Positions 1 through 7,341 of a stretch of DNA of 32,434 nucleotides are shown in pieces (positions within the stretch are counted from its first letter, which is position 1; each line of letters begins with the position of its first letter). This DNA is from JBHIEE01 sp046760445 (GTDB taxonomy: Bacteria > Acidobacteriota > Aminicenantia > JdFR-78). The position numbers and the translations under genes are program-made. The stretch lies in contig JBHIEE010000018.1 in the NCBI GenBank assembly GCA_046760445.1, positions 1-32,434 of the forward strand, read 5' to 3'. The notes beneath the pieces were generated by a model. That model was given only the letters and a program-made list of their open reading frames with translations. It was not told the DNA's origin and did no database searches.

Positions 1-1064
1 ACTTGCATTAACCCAATGTGACTTCCTCCATCATAGCTTTCCTGAGGCCAGAGGTCGGTTCGATTGTAAAGGGTTCTCGTGCTAAACTGAAGATAGCTGC
101 TCTCTACTTGTGCCAGACCTGTCATCAAGCGTGCTGTTGGTCCATGATATAGCTGTACAAGTCGGTCGGTGATGAGTGTCTCGGGTATGGTAACTCCTGT
201 GATTGTGACAATTACTGGCTCAGCTTGAACCTGACACTCATTGACCGTAGCAGATGCATTGATAGTCAATTGTCCTCCCATGGACTCATAAAATTCACTA
301 TGTTGTTCATTAGGGTCAGTGGTAAAAGATCGCTGATTGCTACAACCACATCGTCCCCCACTCGTTAGGTACTCAAGGTCAAGGGTCCAATTAATCGGCT
401 CGGTTATAGTAGAGGGCTCAAACACTGCCTCAAAAGTGATATCGGAAGTAGCTGTATAGTTCTGTGTCAGGTCGAAATCATCTCCCTCCTTGGGTCTTAT
501 GATCTCTATGCTCTCTCCGCATTTTATAGTAAAATTGTCAGAACCAAATAAAGTGCCATCTCTATAAACCCTTACTTCCCATAATCCTGGTTTTATATAT
601 GGGTTATTATAAACATAAAATCCCATCATTAAAAAAGCAGCGCAGCCTCCACAGGAAAGATGTCCCAAACTGCTTCTCCAACAACAGCCATACTCTGGAT
701 CAATATAAAATTCCCAGTATTGTTCAGTATAAAGTGTTCCATCCGGATAGTAGTACTGCCAAGTGTATCTCTCTCCATCTTGAGGGTCATCTATAAAAAT
801 TGCATATCCAATATAATAATCAGTGGTATAAGCAATTTTATCTGTCATAGAATAACACCAACCTTCTGTATCTTCATAATCCTGAGCAGTCTCACACCTT
901 CTTAAGCCAACTACATGAGAAGCGAGTTTAACCTCATCACGAGAAGCAAATCTGATACTTCCAGCAGCTTTCTCTTTCGCAAAAGTTAAATCATTTGTTA
1001 ATAGGATAAGGGAAAAAGCTAAAACCAACAAAACCATTAAAAATTTGAGATTTTTAGGGTTCAT
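1..1064 (-). CDS. Secreted Cys-rich protein with C-terminal lytic-transglycosylase-like motif, 3'-truncated by window edge
   Basis: Reading the minus strand from ATG at 1064 gives 354 uninterrupted codons that run off the window, so there is no stop codon. The start has a good ribosome-binding site (AAGGAAG, 6 nt upstream). Residues 1-28 form a signal peptide (hydrophobic MVLLVLAFSLILL, probable cleavage after TFA). The middle, about residues 60-300, is Cys-rich (CC, CGGC, CGC clusters) with beta-sandwich-like stretches such as GLWEVRVYRDG. Near the end, AQVESSY (Glu321) and GLMQ (351-354) resemble the catalytic-Glu and Gly-Leu-Met-Gln motifs of SLT/lysozyme-fold lytic transglycosylases, which cleave peptidoglycan. 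That domain is only partly visible, so the enzymatic role is inferred. GC is higher than in neighbours: 29 of the first 60 bases are G or C. The gene lies downstream of the outer-membrane peptidase gene on the same strand, 187 bp away. Confidence 0.75.
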   Translation of the reverse strand, partial: MNPKNLKFLMVLLVLAFSLILLTNDLTFAKEKAAGSIRFASRDEVKLASHVVGLRRCETAQDYEDTEGWCYSMTDKIAYTTDYYIGYAIFIDDPQDGERYTWQYYYPDGTLYTEQYWEFYIDPEYGCCWRSSLGHLSCGGCAAFLMMGFYVYNNPYIKPGLWEVRVYRDGTLFGSDNFTIKCGESIEIIRPKEGDDFDLTQNYTATSDITFEAVFEPSTITEPINWTLDLEYLTSGGRCGCSNQRSFTTDPNEQHSEFYESMGGQLTINASATVNECQVQAEPVIVTITGVTIPETLITDRLVQLYHGPTARLMTGLAQVESSYLQFSTRTLYNRTDLWPQESYDGGSHIGLMQ

Positions 1065-1185
1065 TCAAACTTCCTTATTTGGGTTTAGTAAAGTCTAACA
1101 CCAAAAAAAACAGCCTGTCAAGGATTTTTGTAAGTTATTGAAAACCCAGTAGATTTCTTCTTTTTCAAGTTCCACGCTTCGACTC

Positions 1186-1205
1186 ACCTCAGTAGAGTCT
1201 GAGGT
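1186..1205. repeat. Small palindrome in the 1065-1251 gap
   Basis: A 7-bp perfect stem (ACCTCAG, 6-nt loop, CTGAGGT) sits between two minus-strand genes. It is not followed by a T-run on either strand, so it is a weak terminator candidate. The neighbouring bases (CTTCGACTCACCTCAG) resemble the GC-rich core of the element at 16536-16660, which suggests a small dispersed palindromic repeat. The rest of 1065-1251 shows nothing else I can support. Confidence 0.35.
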
Positions 1206-1251
1206 CACCATGAAGTGAAACCTCCACTGAAAGGAATTTGTGTGGGATTTG

Positions 1252-4086
1252 TTAAAAAGAAGTTCCTATCCGAAAATAAATTTGCTCTTGGCCAAATTCT
1301 TTGTCCAGACCCTTGGCTCCTCCAAGAGATAAGGTAAGAGGTAGAATGTAACCCAAAGTGATATCTATTCTTATTTCTGCTCCTATTCCTGTTTTGAAAT
1401 CTGATAAGTTAACTTTTTCATCTTCCCACCAAGTGTTTCCTATATCAGCAAATAAACCTAAATGCATTCTCTGGATAAAAATAGGAAAATTTCCCAAGCC
1501 TCTCTCAATATTTAGTAGAGGCATTCTATATTCAATATTGAGTAAAACCGCATTTGTACCCCAGAAGACATCTCTTTTATAGCCTCTTAATAAATTAAAG
1601 AAATCAGAATCAATTCCTAAAAATCCCAGACTTCCTTGATAACCTCCCATATAAAATACTTTTTTTGCTTCTTTACCCCAACTTGTTCCTCCAGCTAATC
1701 TTAGCCCTAAAACATGATGTTTTATTGGAAGAGCAATATATTCTCTCCATTCCCCGATCAATTTTGAAATGTCGTAATCACTCCCCAATTCTTTAAAATC
1801 TCTTTCAAAAAGAAGAGAAATTCTTCTTCCATCTGTTCGAGAAATAGAGTAGCCGTATTTTTTAGTATTGGTGTTATACCAGCCAAGCCTTATTCCCTTT
1901 AAGTTTAGATCGTATTTATAATAAGGAATTTTTCTTTGCTCCTGATGATATTCGACAAATAAAGAATTGCGGCTTTTTACTTTTCTAAAGGGAAAAGAAA
2001 TTCTAAATGAAAACTCTTTTTTTCGATCCGTGTATTTCTCTGAGGTAAGAGAATCTTGAGAAAAATTAGTTTGATCTGATAAGCCCAAAGAGAAAGTCGG
2101 ATATAATCCATCATAGATATAATTTAGAAAATAAGAATATTTTCCTGAGTCTAGACCATAGTAAGCTTCTAAAGAATATAAATGTTTTTCTAATACATCA
2201 TAGCCAAAAGTTATAATTCCTGGTTGAATTTCTAAATCTCCATCTCTGTAAAAAGGCATCCAGAAACGAGGTAATAGAGTGGAGAATGGATTATATTTAT
2301 GAGGAGTGTATTTCTTTTTTAAAGTAATAGGTTGATATTTAGGATAAGAATCTTGATAAGGAGAGGCTGTTTTCCAATGCTCGGGAGAAAAATTTATTAG
2401 ATGAAGGTCATAGCCCTGCGAGGAATAGGAAACAAAAGCAATTTTATCTCCCTCAAGAGAAATATCTGGTTGAAAAGTTCCGGTTAAAACATTAGTTATT
2501 TGATATATTTTTTTGTCAGCAAAAAAATATGCATAAAGATTAAATATTCCACTTCGATCCGAACTAAAGACAATATAATTTCCATCAGGAGACCAGCAAG
2601 GCGAGAGATCTCTGGCTCGGTCATCAGTGATTTTAGTTATCACTTCTCCTCGTTCAGAAAAAATGTAAATATCCCAGTAACCACCTTCTCTTCCAACTGA
2701 AACTGCAATTCTTTCTCCATCAGGTGACCAGCGAGGAGATGAATACTGAATGAAATTTTTATTTTTAGTCAGAAATTTAATATCACTCCCTTCTATATTG
2801 GAAATAGCTAAATTATTTTTGCCTAAATTGTTAATCACCATTACAATTTTGTCATTCTGGGGAGATATATCCGGATCTTTAGCTCTTAAGCCTTTGGTAA
2901 GTCTTTTAATTTTTTTCTCCTTAAGCTGATATAAATAAAGATCACTCAAAAGATAGAAATTTTTATAATATTCAATTTGAGAAAAGATTAATCCTTGACC
3001 ATTTTTTGTCCAATCCAGATAATTCCCTAAGTATCTCTCGGTCGCACTCTTATCTTTTTTAGTTGTTAAATCATAAATTTTGATTTTAGGAAATCCATGA
3101 GCATTTATTTCTGAATAAGCTATCTTTTTTCCATCAGGTGAAAATCTGGGACCATTAATGTAAAACCCTCGATTGGTTAACTGCTTAGATAAGCTAATTC
3201 CCTGCTGGGATATCAATTTTTTTTCATCTTTATAGTTTTTTGTAATTTCTTGCTGCCATTCTTTCCAAAGAGTTTTTGTTCCTTTTCCATAAACTTTTTT
3301 GAATATAAAATCGGTCATAATGTATGGAATAATAATTCCCCTATTTCTCTGATTAACCTCAATAATTTTTTCTATTCCATATTTATCCTTTAAATATTTA
3401 AGAAACTTATTGCCATAAAGATAATAAGAATTTCCTCCTGGCCAAGCAACAAGAGGACCTGTGGCTCTGTCTTGAGAAAGAAATTTATCTTCTAAGCAAG
3501 CTGTTTTAATTAACATTTCCCAGTCTACAGCTCTTCCTCTACCTTGAGTGGTAAAATCTGTTTCAGATAGAACAGCTAACCCTTCTATCATCCATAAGGG
3601 TTGGAAGAAATTAGGAAAGCAAAGAGGAATTCGACCAAAAATTGATCGGCCTAATTTTGGTAATCCAGAAACCATATCAAGATGAAGAATATGAGTGTAT
3701 TCATGAGTTAAAACCATTTTTAACCAATGATCATAGTTCCCAATCAAACTTTCACCCGACGGAGCAGTGAGGTAAATGCCAATTGTATTATAGGGAAAAG
3801 CTGTTGCGTAGCCATTAGCTATATCTGTATTATCAACTAAAATAATTTGTGTTTTTCCTTTTAGTTTCCACGGAAGAAAAGTAGAGAGGTTTGAATGAAT
3901 TTCTTCGGCTAAATTAGCCGTTAATTGAGCAATATCATTTTCTCCTTGATGATAATGAATAGAGAAATGGGGAGTTTCAATTGTTTGCCATTTTAATTTT
4001 GGATCATATAGAGAAGCAGACATCAGAAAGTTCAGAGAGAGAATAGAAGTTATTCCCCAGAAGATGAATCCATTTATTGGTCTCAT
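1252..4086 (-). CDS. Zinc metallopeptidase / TolB-like beta-propeller / outer-membrane beta-barrel protein
   Basis: This 944-residue protein has three parts. After a signal peptide (about 1-25), a peptidase MA-type domain carries HEYTH (zinc ligands His128 and His132, catalytic Glu129) and WMIEG (Glu168, likely third ligand), the gluzincin pattern. Residues about 300-570 hold repeated WD40/PD40-like blades of the TolB type (FSPDGKKIAYSE at 315, WSPDGERIAV at 453, WSPDGNYIVFSSD at 498). Residues about 600-944 look like a beta-barrel of the bacterial surface antigen/Omp85 class, with an LRGY motif near 833, FADIGNTW near 879 and a terminal Phe. Inference: a surface-anchored protease whose propeller binds protein or polysaccharide. 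Substrate and topology are unknown. The start has no clear ribosome-binding site, but the signal peptide supports this Met. It is apparently monocistronic. Confidence 0.85.
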   Translation of the reverse strand: MRPINGFIFWGITSILSLNFLMSASLYDPKLKWQTIETPHFSIHYHQGENDIAQLTANLAEEIHSNLSTFLPWKLKGKTQIILVDNTDIANGYATAFPYNTIGIYLTAPSGESLIGNYDHWLKMVLTHEYTHILHLDMVSGLPKLGRSIFGRIPLCFPNFFQPLWMIEGLAVLSETDFTTQGRGRAVDWEMLIKTACLEDKFLSQDRATGPLVAWPGGNSYYLYGNKFLKYLKDKYGIEKIIEVNQRNRGIIIPYIMTDFIFKKVYGKGTKTLWKEWQQEITKNYKDEKKLISQQGISLSKQLTNRGFYINGPRFSPDGKKIAYSEINAHGFPKIKIYDLTTKKDKSATERYLGNYLDWTKNGQGLIFSQIEYYKNFYLLSDLYLYQLKEKKIKRLTKGLRAKDPDISPQNDKIVMVINNLGKNNLAISNIEGSDIKFLTKNKNFIQYSSPRWSPDGERIAVSVGREGGYWDIYIFSERGEVITKITDDRARDLSPCWSPDGNYIVFSSDRSGIFNLYAYFFADKKIYQITNVLTGTFQPDISLEGDKIAFVSYSSQGYDLHLINFSPEHWKTASPYQDSYPKYQPITLKKKYTPHKYNPFSTLLPRFWMPFYRDGDLEIQPGIITFGYDVLEKHLYSLEAYYGLDSGKYSYFLNYIYDGLYPTFSLGLSDQTNFSQDSLTSEKYTDRKKEFSFRISFPFRKVKSRNSLFVEYHQEQRKIPYYKYDLNLKGIRLGWYNTNTKKYGYSISRTDGRRISLLFERDFKELGSDYDISKLIGEWREYIALPIKHHVLGLRLAGGTSWGKEAKKVFYMGGYQGSLGFLGIDSDFFNLLRGYKRDVFWGTNAVLLNIEYRMPLLNIERGLGNFPIFIQRMHLGLFADIGNTWWEDEKVNLSDFKTGIGAEIRIDITLGYILPLTLSLGGAKGLDKEFGQEQIYFRIGTSF

Positions 4087-4096
4087 TTATTAAAAA

Positions 4097-4125
4097 ATAT
4101 TAACAAAACCTTGGTTGGATTGCAA
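4097..4125 (-). promoter_or_regulatory. Candidate sigma-70 promoter for the outer-membrane peptidase gene
   Basis: On the minus strand TTGCAA (4120-4125) is separated by 17 nt from TAATAT (4097-4102). Transcription would start only a few bases before the ATG at 4086, which would explain the missing ribosome-binding site (near-leaderless mRNA). Both boxes match only four of six consensus bases in AT-rich DNA. Confidence 0.35.
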
Positions 4126-4139
4126 TCTTAATTAAAGAG

Positions 4140-4175
4140 TGACAAAATCGGGCAATTTTTTGACAGAAAATGGCA
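4140..4175 (+). promoter_or_regulatory. Paired 15-bp direct repeats, candidate enhancer for a sigma-54 activator
   Basis: Two copies of TGACA-N6-GGCA lie at 4140-4154 and 4161-4175, with start points 21 bp apart, which is two helical turns. Each copy is also an imperfect dyad (TGAC...GGCA). They sit about 130-166 bp upstream of the predicted start of the sigma-54 transcript, the usual distance for bacterial enhancer-binding proteins. They are also just upstream of the divergent peptidase promoter. The activator is not identifiable in this window. Confidence 0.4.
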
Positions 4176-4279
4176 TTTATTCGGAAATAGCTAATTTTTG
4201 GTTTAACTTTCTAATTTTTAATTTATTCTTAAATAATAAGTTAAATGAGGAGATAAAAATTTTGAGGTTGAACTCGACC

Positions 4280-4295
4280 TGGCACAAACCTTGCA
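4280..4295 (+). promoter_or_regulatory. Sigma-54 (RpoN) promoter
   Basis: TGGCACAAACCTTGCA matches the RpoN -24/-12 consensus (TGGCAC-N5-TTGCA) at every conserved base. The invariant GG (4281-4282) and GC (4293-4294) have the required 10-nt separation. It points to the plus strand, where no ordinary gene follows: the next gene, 4402-4821, is on the opposite strand. The predicted transcript start is about 4306. Confidence 0.75.
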
Positions 4296-4305
4296 TTACT
4301 TATAA

Positions 4306-4400
4306 AGGAAGGATAAAGGGAGGAGAAAATTAACCAAAGGGGGAGGGAGTGGCATCGAGGAGGAGAGATGGAACATCTCACCTCCTCGCTTAAATTTTTA
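4306..4400 (+). ncRNA. Predicted sigma-54-dependent GGA-rich small RNA
   Basis: The interval between the sigma-54 promoter and a strong terminator is about 95 nt. Its RNA would be strikingly purine-rich, with nine GGA triplets (4307, 4311, 4319, 4322, 4342, 4346, 4359, 4362, 4370). The last lies at the apex of the terminal hairpin. Repeated GGA, some in loops, is the hallmark of CsrB/RsmZ-type RNAs that titrate the translational regulator CsrA/RsmA, so a decoy role is one hypothesis. GGAGG-like stretches could alternatively pair with mRNA leaders or mimic Shine-Dalgarno sites. A second reading is an 18-codon peptide frame (ATG at 4368, stop at 4424) with GGAGG just upstream. The 3' end points toward, and may just overlap, the 3' end of the PqqD-like gene. 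No csrA is visible here. Confidence 0.5.
4356..4399 (+). terminator. Rho-independent terminator of the predicted small RNA
   Basis: CGAGGAGGAGAGATG (4356-4370) pairs with 4374-4388 in a 15-bp stem with one A-A mismatch and a three-base GAA loop. TTAAATTTTT follows within two bases. On the opposite strand the hairpin is preceded by an A-run and followed by C-rich sequence, so the polarity fits plus-strand termination rather than the end of the PqqD-like gene, although it may block both. Confidence 0.7.
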
Positions 4401-4401
4401 T

Positions 4402-4821
4402 CTATTTATTCTTATAATAAATAAATTTTCCTCTTTCTAATTCTTTTAGAAAAAGAGCCAGCCGATCATAAACTGGTTCAATTTCTTTACCAAATTTCTG
4501 AGTAAGCTTTAAGCCTATATCCTTTACTGTATTTTTTCCATTACAAAGTTCCCAAACATAACTTCCAAATTTATCAAGCCTTATTTTATAGGCAGGATTT
4601 TTTATTCGCGGGAGGAAGTATCTTGCGAAAATGGGATTTTTAAATTTTGGCTTGAGAAGAACAATTAACCCGTTTTCTTGTTTTTCCCACTTGATATTTT
4701 GTACAGGAACAAGATCCAGAAGATTAATACTGTTCTTTGTTTCTTTTTCTTTTTTCAAAAGAGGTCTTTTTCTATGCTCTGTCTCAAAGTTCTCTTGCTT
4801 CGGATTAAGACTCGAACTCAC
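4402..4821 (-). CDS. PqqD-family (RRE-like) protein coupled to an OPT transporter
   Basis: The 139-residue protein starts at a GTG inside the last codons of the upstream transporter gene (17-nt overlap), so translational coupling is likely. Residues about 34-136 match the PqqD fold: LDKFGSYVWELCNG (82-95), then the helical part with FGKEIEPVYDRLALFLKELE. PqqD domains bind leader peptides of ribosomally made peptides and present them to a radical SAM enzyme. No RiPP-type radical SAM gene, PQQ gene or precursor peptide is adjacent here. Residues 1-33 are charged and probably disordered. Being attached to a peptide transporter suggests a peptide-binding accessory role, which is inference. It is not a PQQ biosynthesis gene on this evidence. 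Confidence 0.75.
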   Translation of the reverse strand: MSSSLNPKQENFETEHRKRPLLKKEKETKNSINLLDLVPVQNIKWEKQENGLIVLLKPKFKNPIFARYFLPRIKNPAYKIRLDKFGSYVWELCNGKNTVKDIGLKLTQKFGKEIEPVYDRLALFLKELERGKFIYYKNK

Positions 4822-6799
4822 CAGAGACCACCATTTTCTTGTACGGGAAATAAATCAGGATGAACCCAAGGATGAAAAAAATCACCAGCGCCAGCCACGG
4901 ATTATTCAAGGATTCAGGCATTTGAATCTTTATTCCCTTTAAAGCAGCAGTAATGATTCCCGTAATAGCCTGTCCGGCAATCAATCCTGAAGCTAAGAGA
5001 AGGCCAATATTCTCAACGATTTCTTTCCCTTTTTCGGTTGGCTTTTTCTTGGACACGCTTTTATCCAGAAAATACTTTAATACTCCCCCGAAGAAGATAC
5101 AGGCCGTAGCGCGGAAAGGGAGGTACATTCCGACAGCAATAAGCATCGGGGAAGGAGAACCGATAAGAATAAGAGCCACAGCCAGAAGCATTCCCGCAAT
5201 AACTAGAGGCCAGGCCATTTCTCCGCCGACTATTCCCTGAGACATCATTGCCATTAATCCTGCTTGGGGGGCAGGGAGTGCATCGCTACCGATTCTCATT
5301 GTATTATGTAAAAGCTGAAGGGAAAAGGTCAGTGTTAAGGCCGCAGCTACGACACCGATCAATCCTCCTATCTGCATGCGCCATGGGGTAGCGCCAAGGA
5401 TATGCCCCACTTTCCAATCCTGTATCATGTCTCCAGCCACACCAGCTATACAACAGACAATCGCAGCAACACCTAAAACAGCTGCAATGCCCTCAGTTCC
5501 CTTCTGACCCATAAGTACCATCATAAGGGCTGCAATAAGAAGGGTAGTAAGCGTTAAACCAGATATAGGATTAGAGGAAGAACCAATTATTCCTACAAGA
5601 TACCCAGCTACAGCCGCAAATAGAAGTCCCATGACTATCATCACCAGAGCAGAAACGAGAGAAGACCCAATATTATGGGTGAAGATGTTGTAGAGAAAGA
5701 TCATAGGGATAATTAGGGCTATAATGGCGATTATGATGGATGGGAAAGGCAAGTCTTTATCGGTTCTAAGCGTTTCTGTCGCGCCTTCAGTCCGTGCTTT
5801 TTTAACATCAGAAATAGAGCGGCCAATTCCTCTGATGAGGCTTTTTCTCATTCTAAAGAGAGTGTAAAAAGCGCCGACGAGCATGGCACCTACTGCTATG
5901 GGTTTAATTTGGGCGTTGTAAGCGGAGATGGCCATTCCAGTCCAGTTTCCACCAAATTTTGAAACAATGTTTCCTAAATCTCCGCTGATAAAAAGAAGGA
6001 TAGGCATCAGGAAAAGCCAGCCTAAGACTCCTCCAGAAAATGTGAGGGCTGCCAGCTTAGGTCCTATGATGTAGCCCACTCCAGTCATTGCCGCGTTTGC
6101 TGCAGGTGATTCTATGAAAATTCTTCCTTTTATTTGAGCAGTTTCAGGAGTTTTATATCTTAAAACATTATCACCGTCGAGATAACTGATACGCGATAAA
6201 CCTGGAATCTTAAAAACAGTCCTCACAAAAGGTTTTATAATTCTAATACCGTTTTCGCTTGTAAAGAATTCGATGAATCCCCCTAACCCCATTGCCCAGA
6301 ACATATAAGCCGCGTTTGTACCGCTTTTCTGTCCGGTTTTGACCATCTCTGCGCAGGCAAGACTTTCCGGAAAGGGAAGCTCGGCATCTTGAACCAGGGT
6401 ACGTCTAACAAGTATGATGAGAAATACGCCGAGGATTCCTCCCACAAGCATGAGCAGTGAAGATTTGAAGATATCAAATTTATCCCAGACAGGTGGTCGA
6501 GTCAGAAGAAAAGCGGGAATTGTAAAAATGGCTCCTGCTGCTAAAGCTTCTCCAACTGCACCAGTCGTCCTCGCCAGGTTTTCTTCTAAAATACTACCTT
6601 TGAGCGGACGGAGCACAGCCATTGCAATAACGGCTGCAGGAAAAGTGGCGGCCACTGTCATTCCTACCAACAAGCCTAAATAAGCGTTCGCAGCACCAAG
6701 TATAATAGCCATAATAATTCCTAAGAAAATAGCCTTGAATGAGATTTCTTTCATGGATTGTTCCGGGGAAACATATGGTTTAGATGCTTTATCGCTCAT
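4805..6799 (-). CDS. OPT-family oligopeptide transporter (paralogue 1)
   Basis: This 664-residue polytopic inner-membrane protein belongs to the bacterial OPT family, which imports oligopeptides or metal-chelate peptides by cation symport. Recognisable blocks are NAYLGLLVGMTVA (38-50), NLARTTGAVGEALAAG (74-89), SSSNPISGLT (407-416) and GDMIQDWKVGHILGATP (456-472). The first and last 100 residues align by eye with the second OPT protein at 29605-31530. The start is preceded by AAGGAGG. It follows the coiled-coil membrane protein gene by 62 bp and overlaps the PqqD-like gene, making a probable three-gene operon. The substrate cannot be read from the sequence. Confidence 0.92.
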   Translation of the reverse strand: MSDKASKPYVSPEQSMKEISFKAIFLGIIMAIILGAANAYLGLLVGMTVAATFPAAVIAMAVLRPLKGSILEENLARTTGAVGEALAAGAIFTIPAFLLTRPPVWDKFDIFKSSLLMLVGGILGVFLIILVRRTLVQDAELPFPESLACAEMVKTGQKSGTNAAYMFWAMGLGGFIEFFTSENGIRIIKPFVRTVFKIPGLSRISYLDGDNVLRYKTPETAQIKGRIFIESPAANAAMTGVGYIIGPKLAALTFSGGVLGWLFLMPILLFISGDLGNIVSKFGGNWTGMAISAYNAQIKPIAVGAMLVGAFYTLFRMRKSLIRGIGRSISDVKKARTEGATETLRTDKDLPFPSIIIAIIALIIPMIFLYNIFTHNIGSSLVSALVMIVMGLLFAAVAGYLVGIIGSSSNPISGLTLTTLLIAALMMVLMGQKGTEGIAAVLGVAAIVCCIAGVAGDMIQDWKVGHILGATPWRMQIGGLIGVVAAALTLTFSLQLLHNTMRIGSDALPAPQAGLMAMMSQGIVGGEMAWPLVIAGMLLAVALILIGSPSPMLIAVGMYLPFRATACIFFGGVLKYFLDKSVSKKKPTEKGKEIVENIGLLLASGLIAGQAITGIITAALKGIKIQMPESLNNPWLALVIFFILGFILIYFPYKKMVVSGEFES

Positions 6800-6861
6800 T
6801 ATTCCTCCTTAAAAATTTGTTTAGTTTTAAATACCATTTTCTTGAAAAAAAAGTCAAGATT

Positions 6862-7182
6862 TTATTTTTTTTCTTCTTCTGGTTCACCCTTAATTTTATC
6901 TATTACTTTTTGGGCTAAAGAAGGTTTATATTTTCTTTTTAATGTCTCCAATTCATCTTCCTTGTCCTTAAGTTCCCTTTCTAAATTTTTAAGATTATAT
7001 TTTAACTCCTGGATTTCAAGTTGCATATCACTTATTTTTTTTAGATTGGTTAAGCTGGCTTTACTTTTTCCTTTACTATAGCCTACCAGATAAAAGATCA
7101 GAATAAGAAAAACAGCTACCAAAGTAGTAAGTAAGTAGGGGTGTTGATAAAAAAATTTAAAGGTATTTTCTATAGTATTCAT
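6862..7182 (-). CDS. Small membrane-anchored coiled-coil protein
   Basis: I do not recognise a family for this 106-residue protein. One transmembrane helix (about 17-38, LLTTLVAVFLILIFYLVGY) is followed by a long charged heptad-like helix (about 48-86, leucine-rich with alternating Lys/Glu) and a Lys/Glu tail. A good ribosome-binding site (AAGGAG) precedes the ATG. It is first in the operon with the OPT transporter and PqqD-like genes and divergent from mreB. The layout resembles small scaffold or septum-type coiled-coil proteins, but no function is claimed. Confidence 0.7.
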   Translation of the reverse strand: MNTIENTFKFFYQHPYLLTTLVAVFLILIFYLVGYSKGKSKASLTNLKKISDMQLEIQELKYNLKNLERELKDKEDELETLKRKYKPSLAQKVIDKIKGEPEEEKK

Positions 7183-7199
7183 TTGTAGCTCCTTTGGCT

Positions 7200-7256
7200 A
7201 ATTCCATTATTCTAGTATTGTATATTATATTTGTCTATTAGTGTCAATTCCATTAT
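7200..7256 (-). repeat. Direct repeats flanking the promoter of the 7182 gene
   Basis: The 11-mer ATAATGGAATT (minus strand) occurs at 7246-7256 and 7200-7210, each preceded by TAG plus one variable base, 46 bp apart. One copy overlaps the -35 box and the other lies between the -10 box and the start codon, a plausible two-site operator. Confidence 0.4.
7219..7247 (-). promoter_or_regulatory. Sigma-70 promoter of the coiled-coil/OPT/PqqD operon
   Basis: On the minus strand a consensus TTGACA (7242-7247) is followed after 17 nt by TATACA (7219-7224), or after 19 nt by TACAAT. The start codon of the first gene is about 40 bp downstream, with its AAGGAG site between. Confidence 0.5.
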
Positions 7257-7279
7257 ACTATCCAAGAAACTTAATTATC

Positions 7280-7308
7280 TTGCAAATGAATAATTTCTTG
7301 GGTAAAAT
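7280..7308 (+). promoter_or_regulatory. Sigma-70 promoter of the mre operon
   Basis: TTGCAA (7280-7285), 17-nt spacer, TAAAAT (7303-7308). The predicted start is near 7315, about 100 bp before the mreB GTG. It is the only reasonable promoter I see upstream of the rod-shape operon on this strand. Confidence 0.5.
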
Positions 7309-7341
7309 ATAGCTACCGATGGTGAAAGGAAGAGTTTCCAG

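Noticed and set aside
599..905. Two plus-strand frames near the window start
   Set aside because: They lie antisense to the truncated secreted protein, whose frame is continuous for 354 codons with a signal peptide and ribosome-binding site.
4139..4333. Plus-strand frame of 64 codons upstream of the PqqD-like gene
   Set aside because: It spans the sigma-54 promoter and candidate enhancer, has no ribosome-binding site and no recognised domain.
4402..4821. Reading the PqqD-like gene as PQQ cofactor biosynthesis
   Set aside because: No pqqA, pqqC or pqqE homologue is adjacent; the only radical SAM protein in the window (12650-15181) belongs to a different family.
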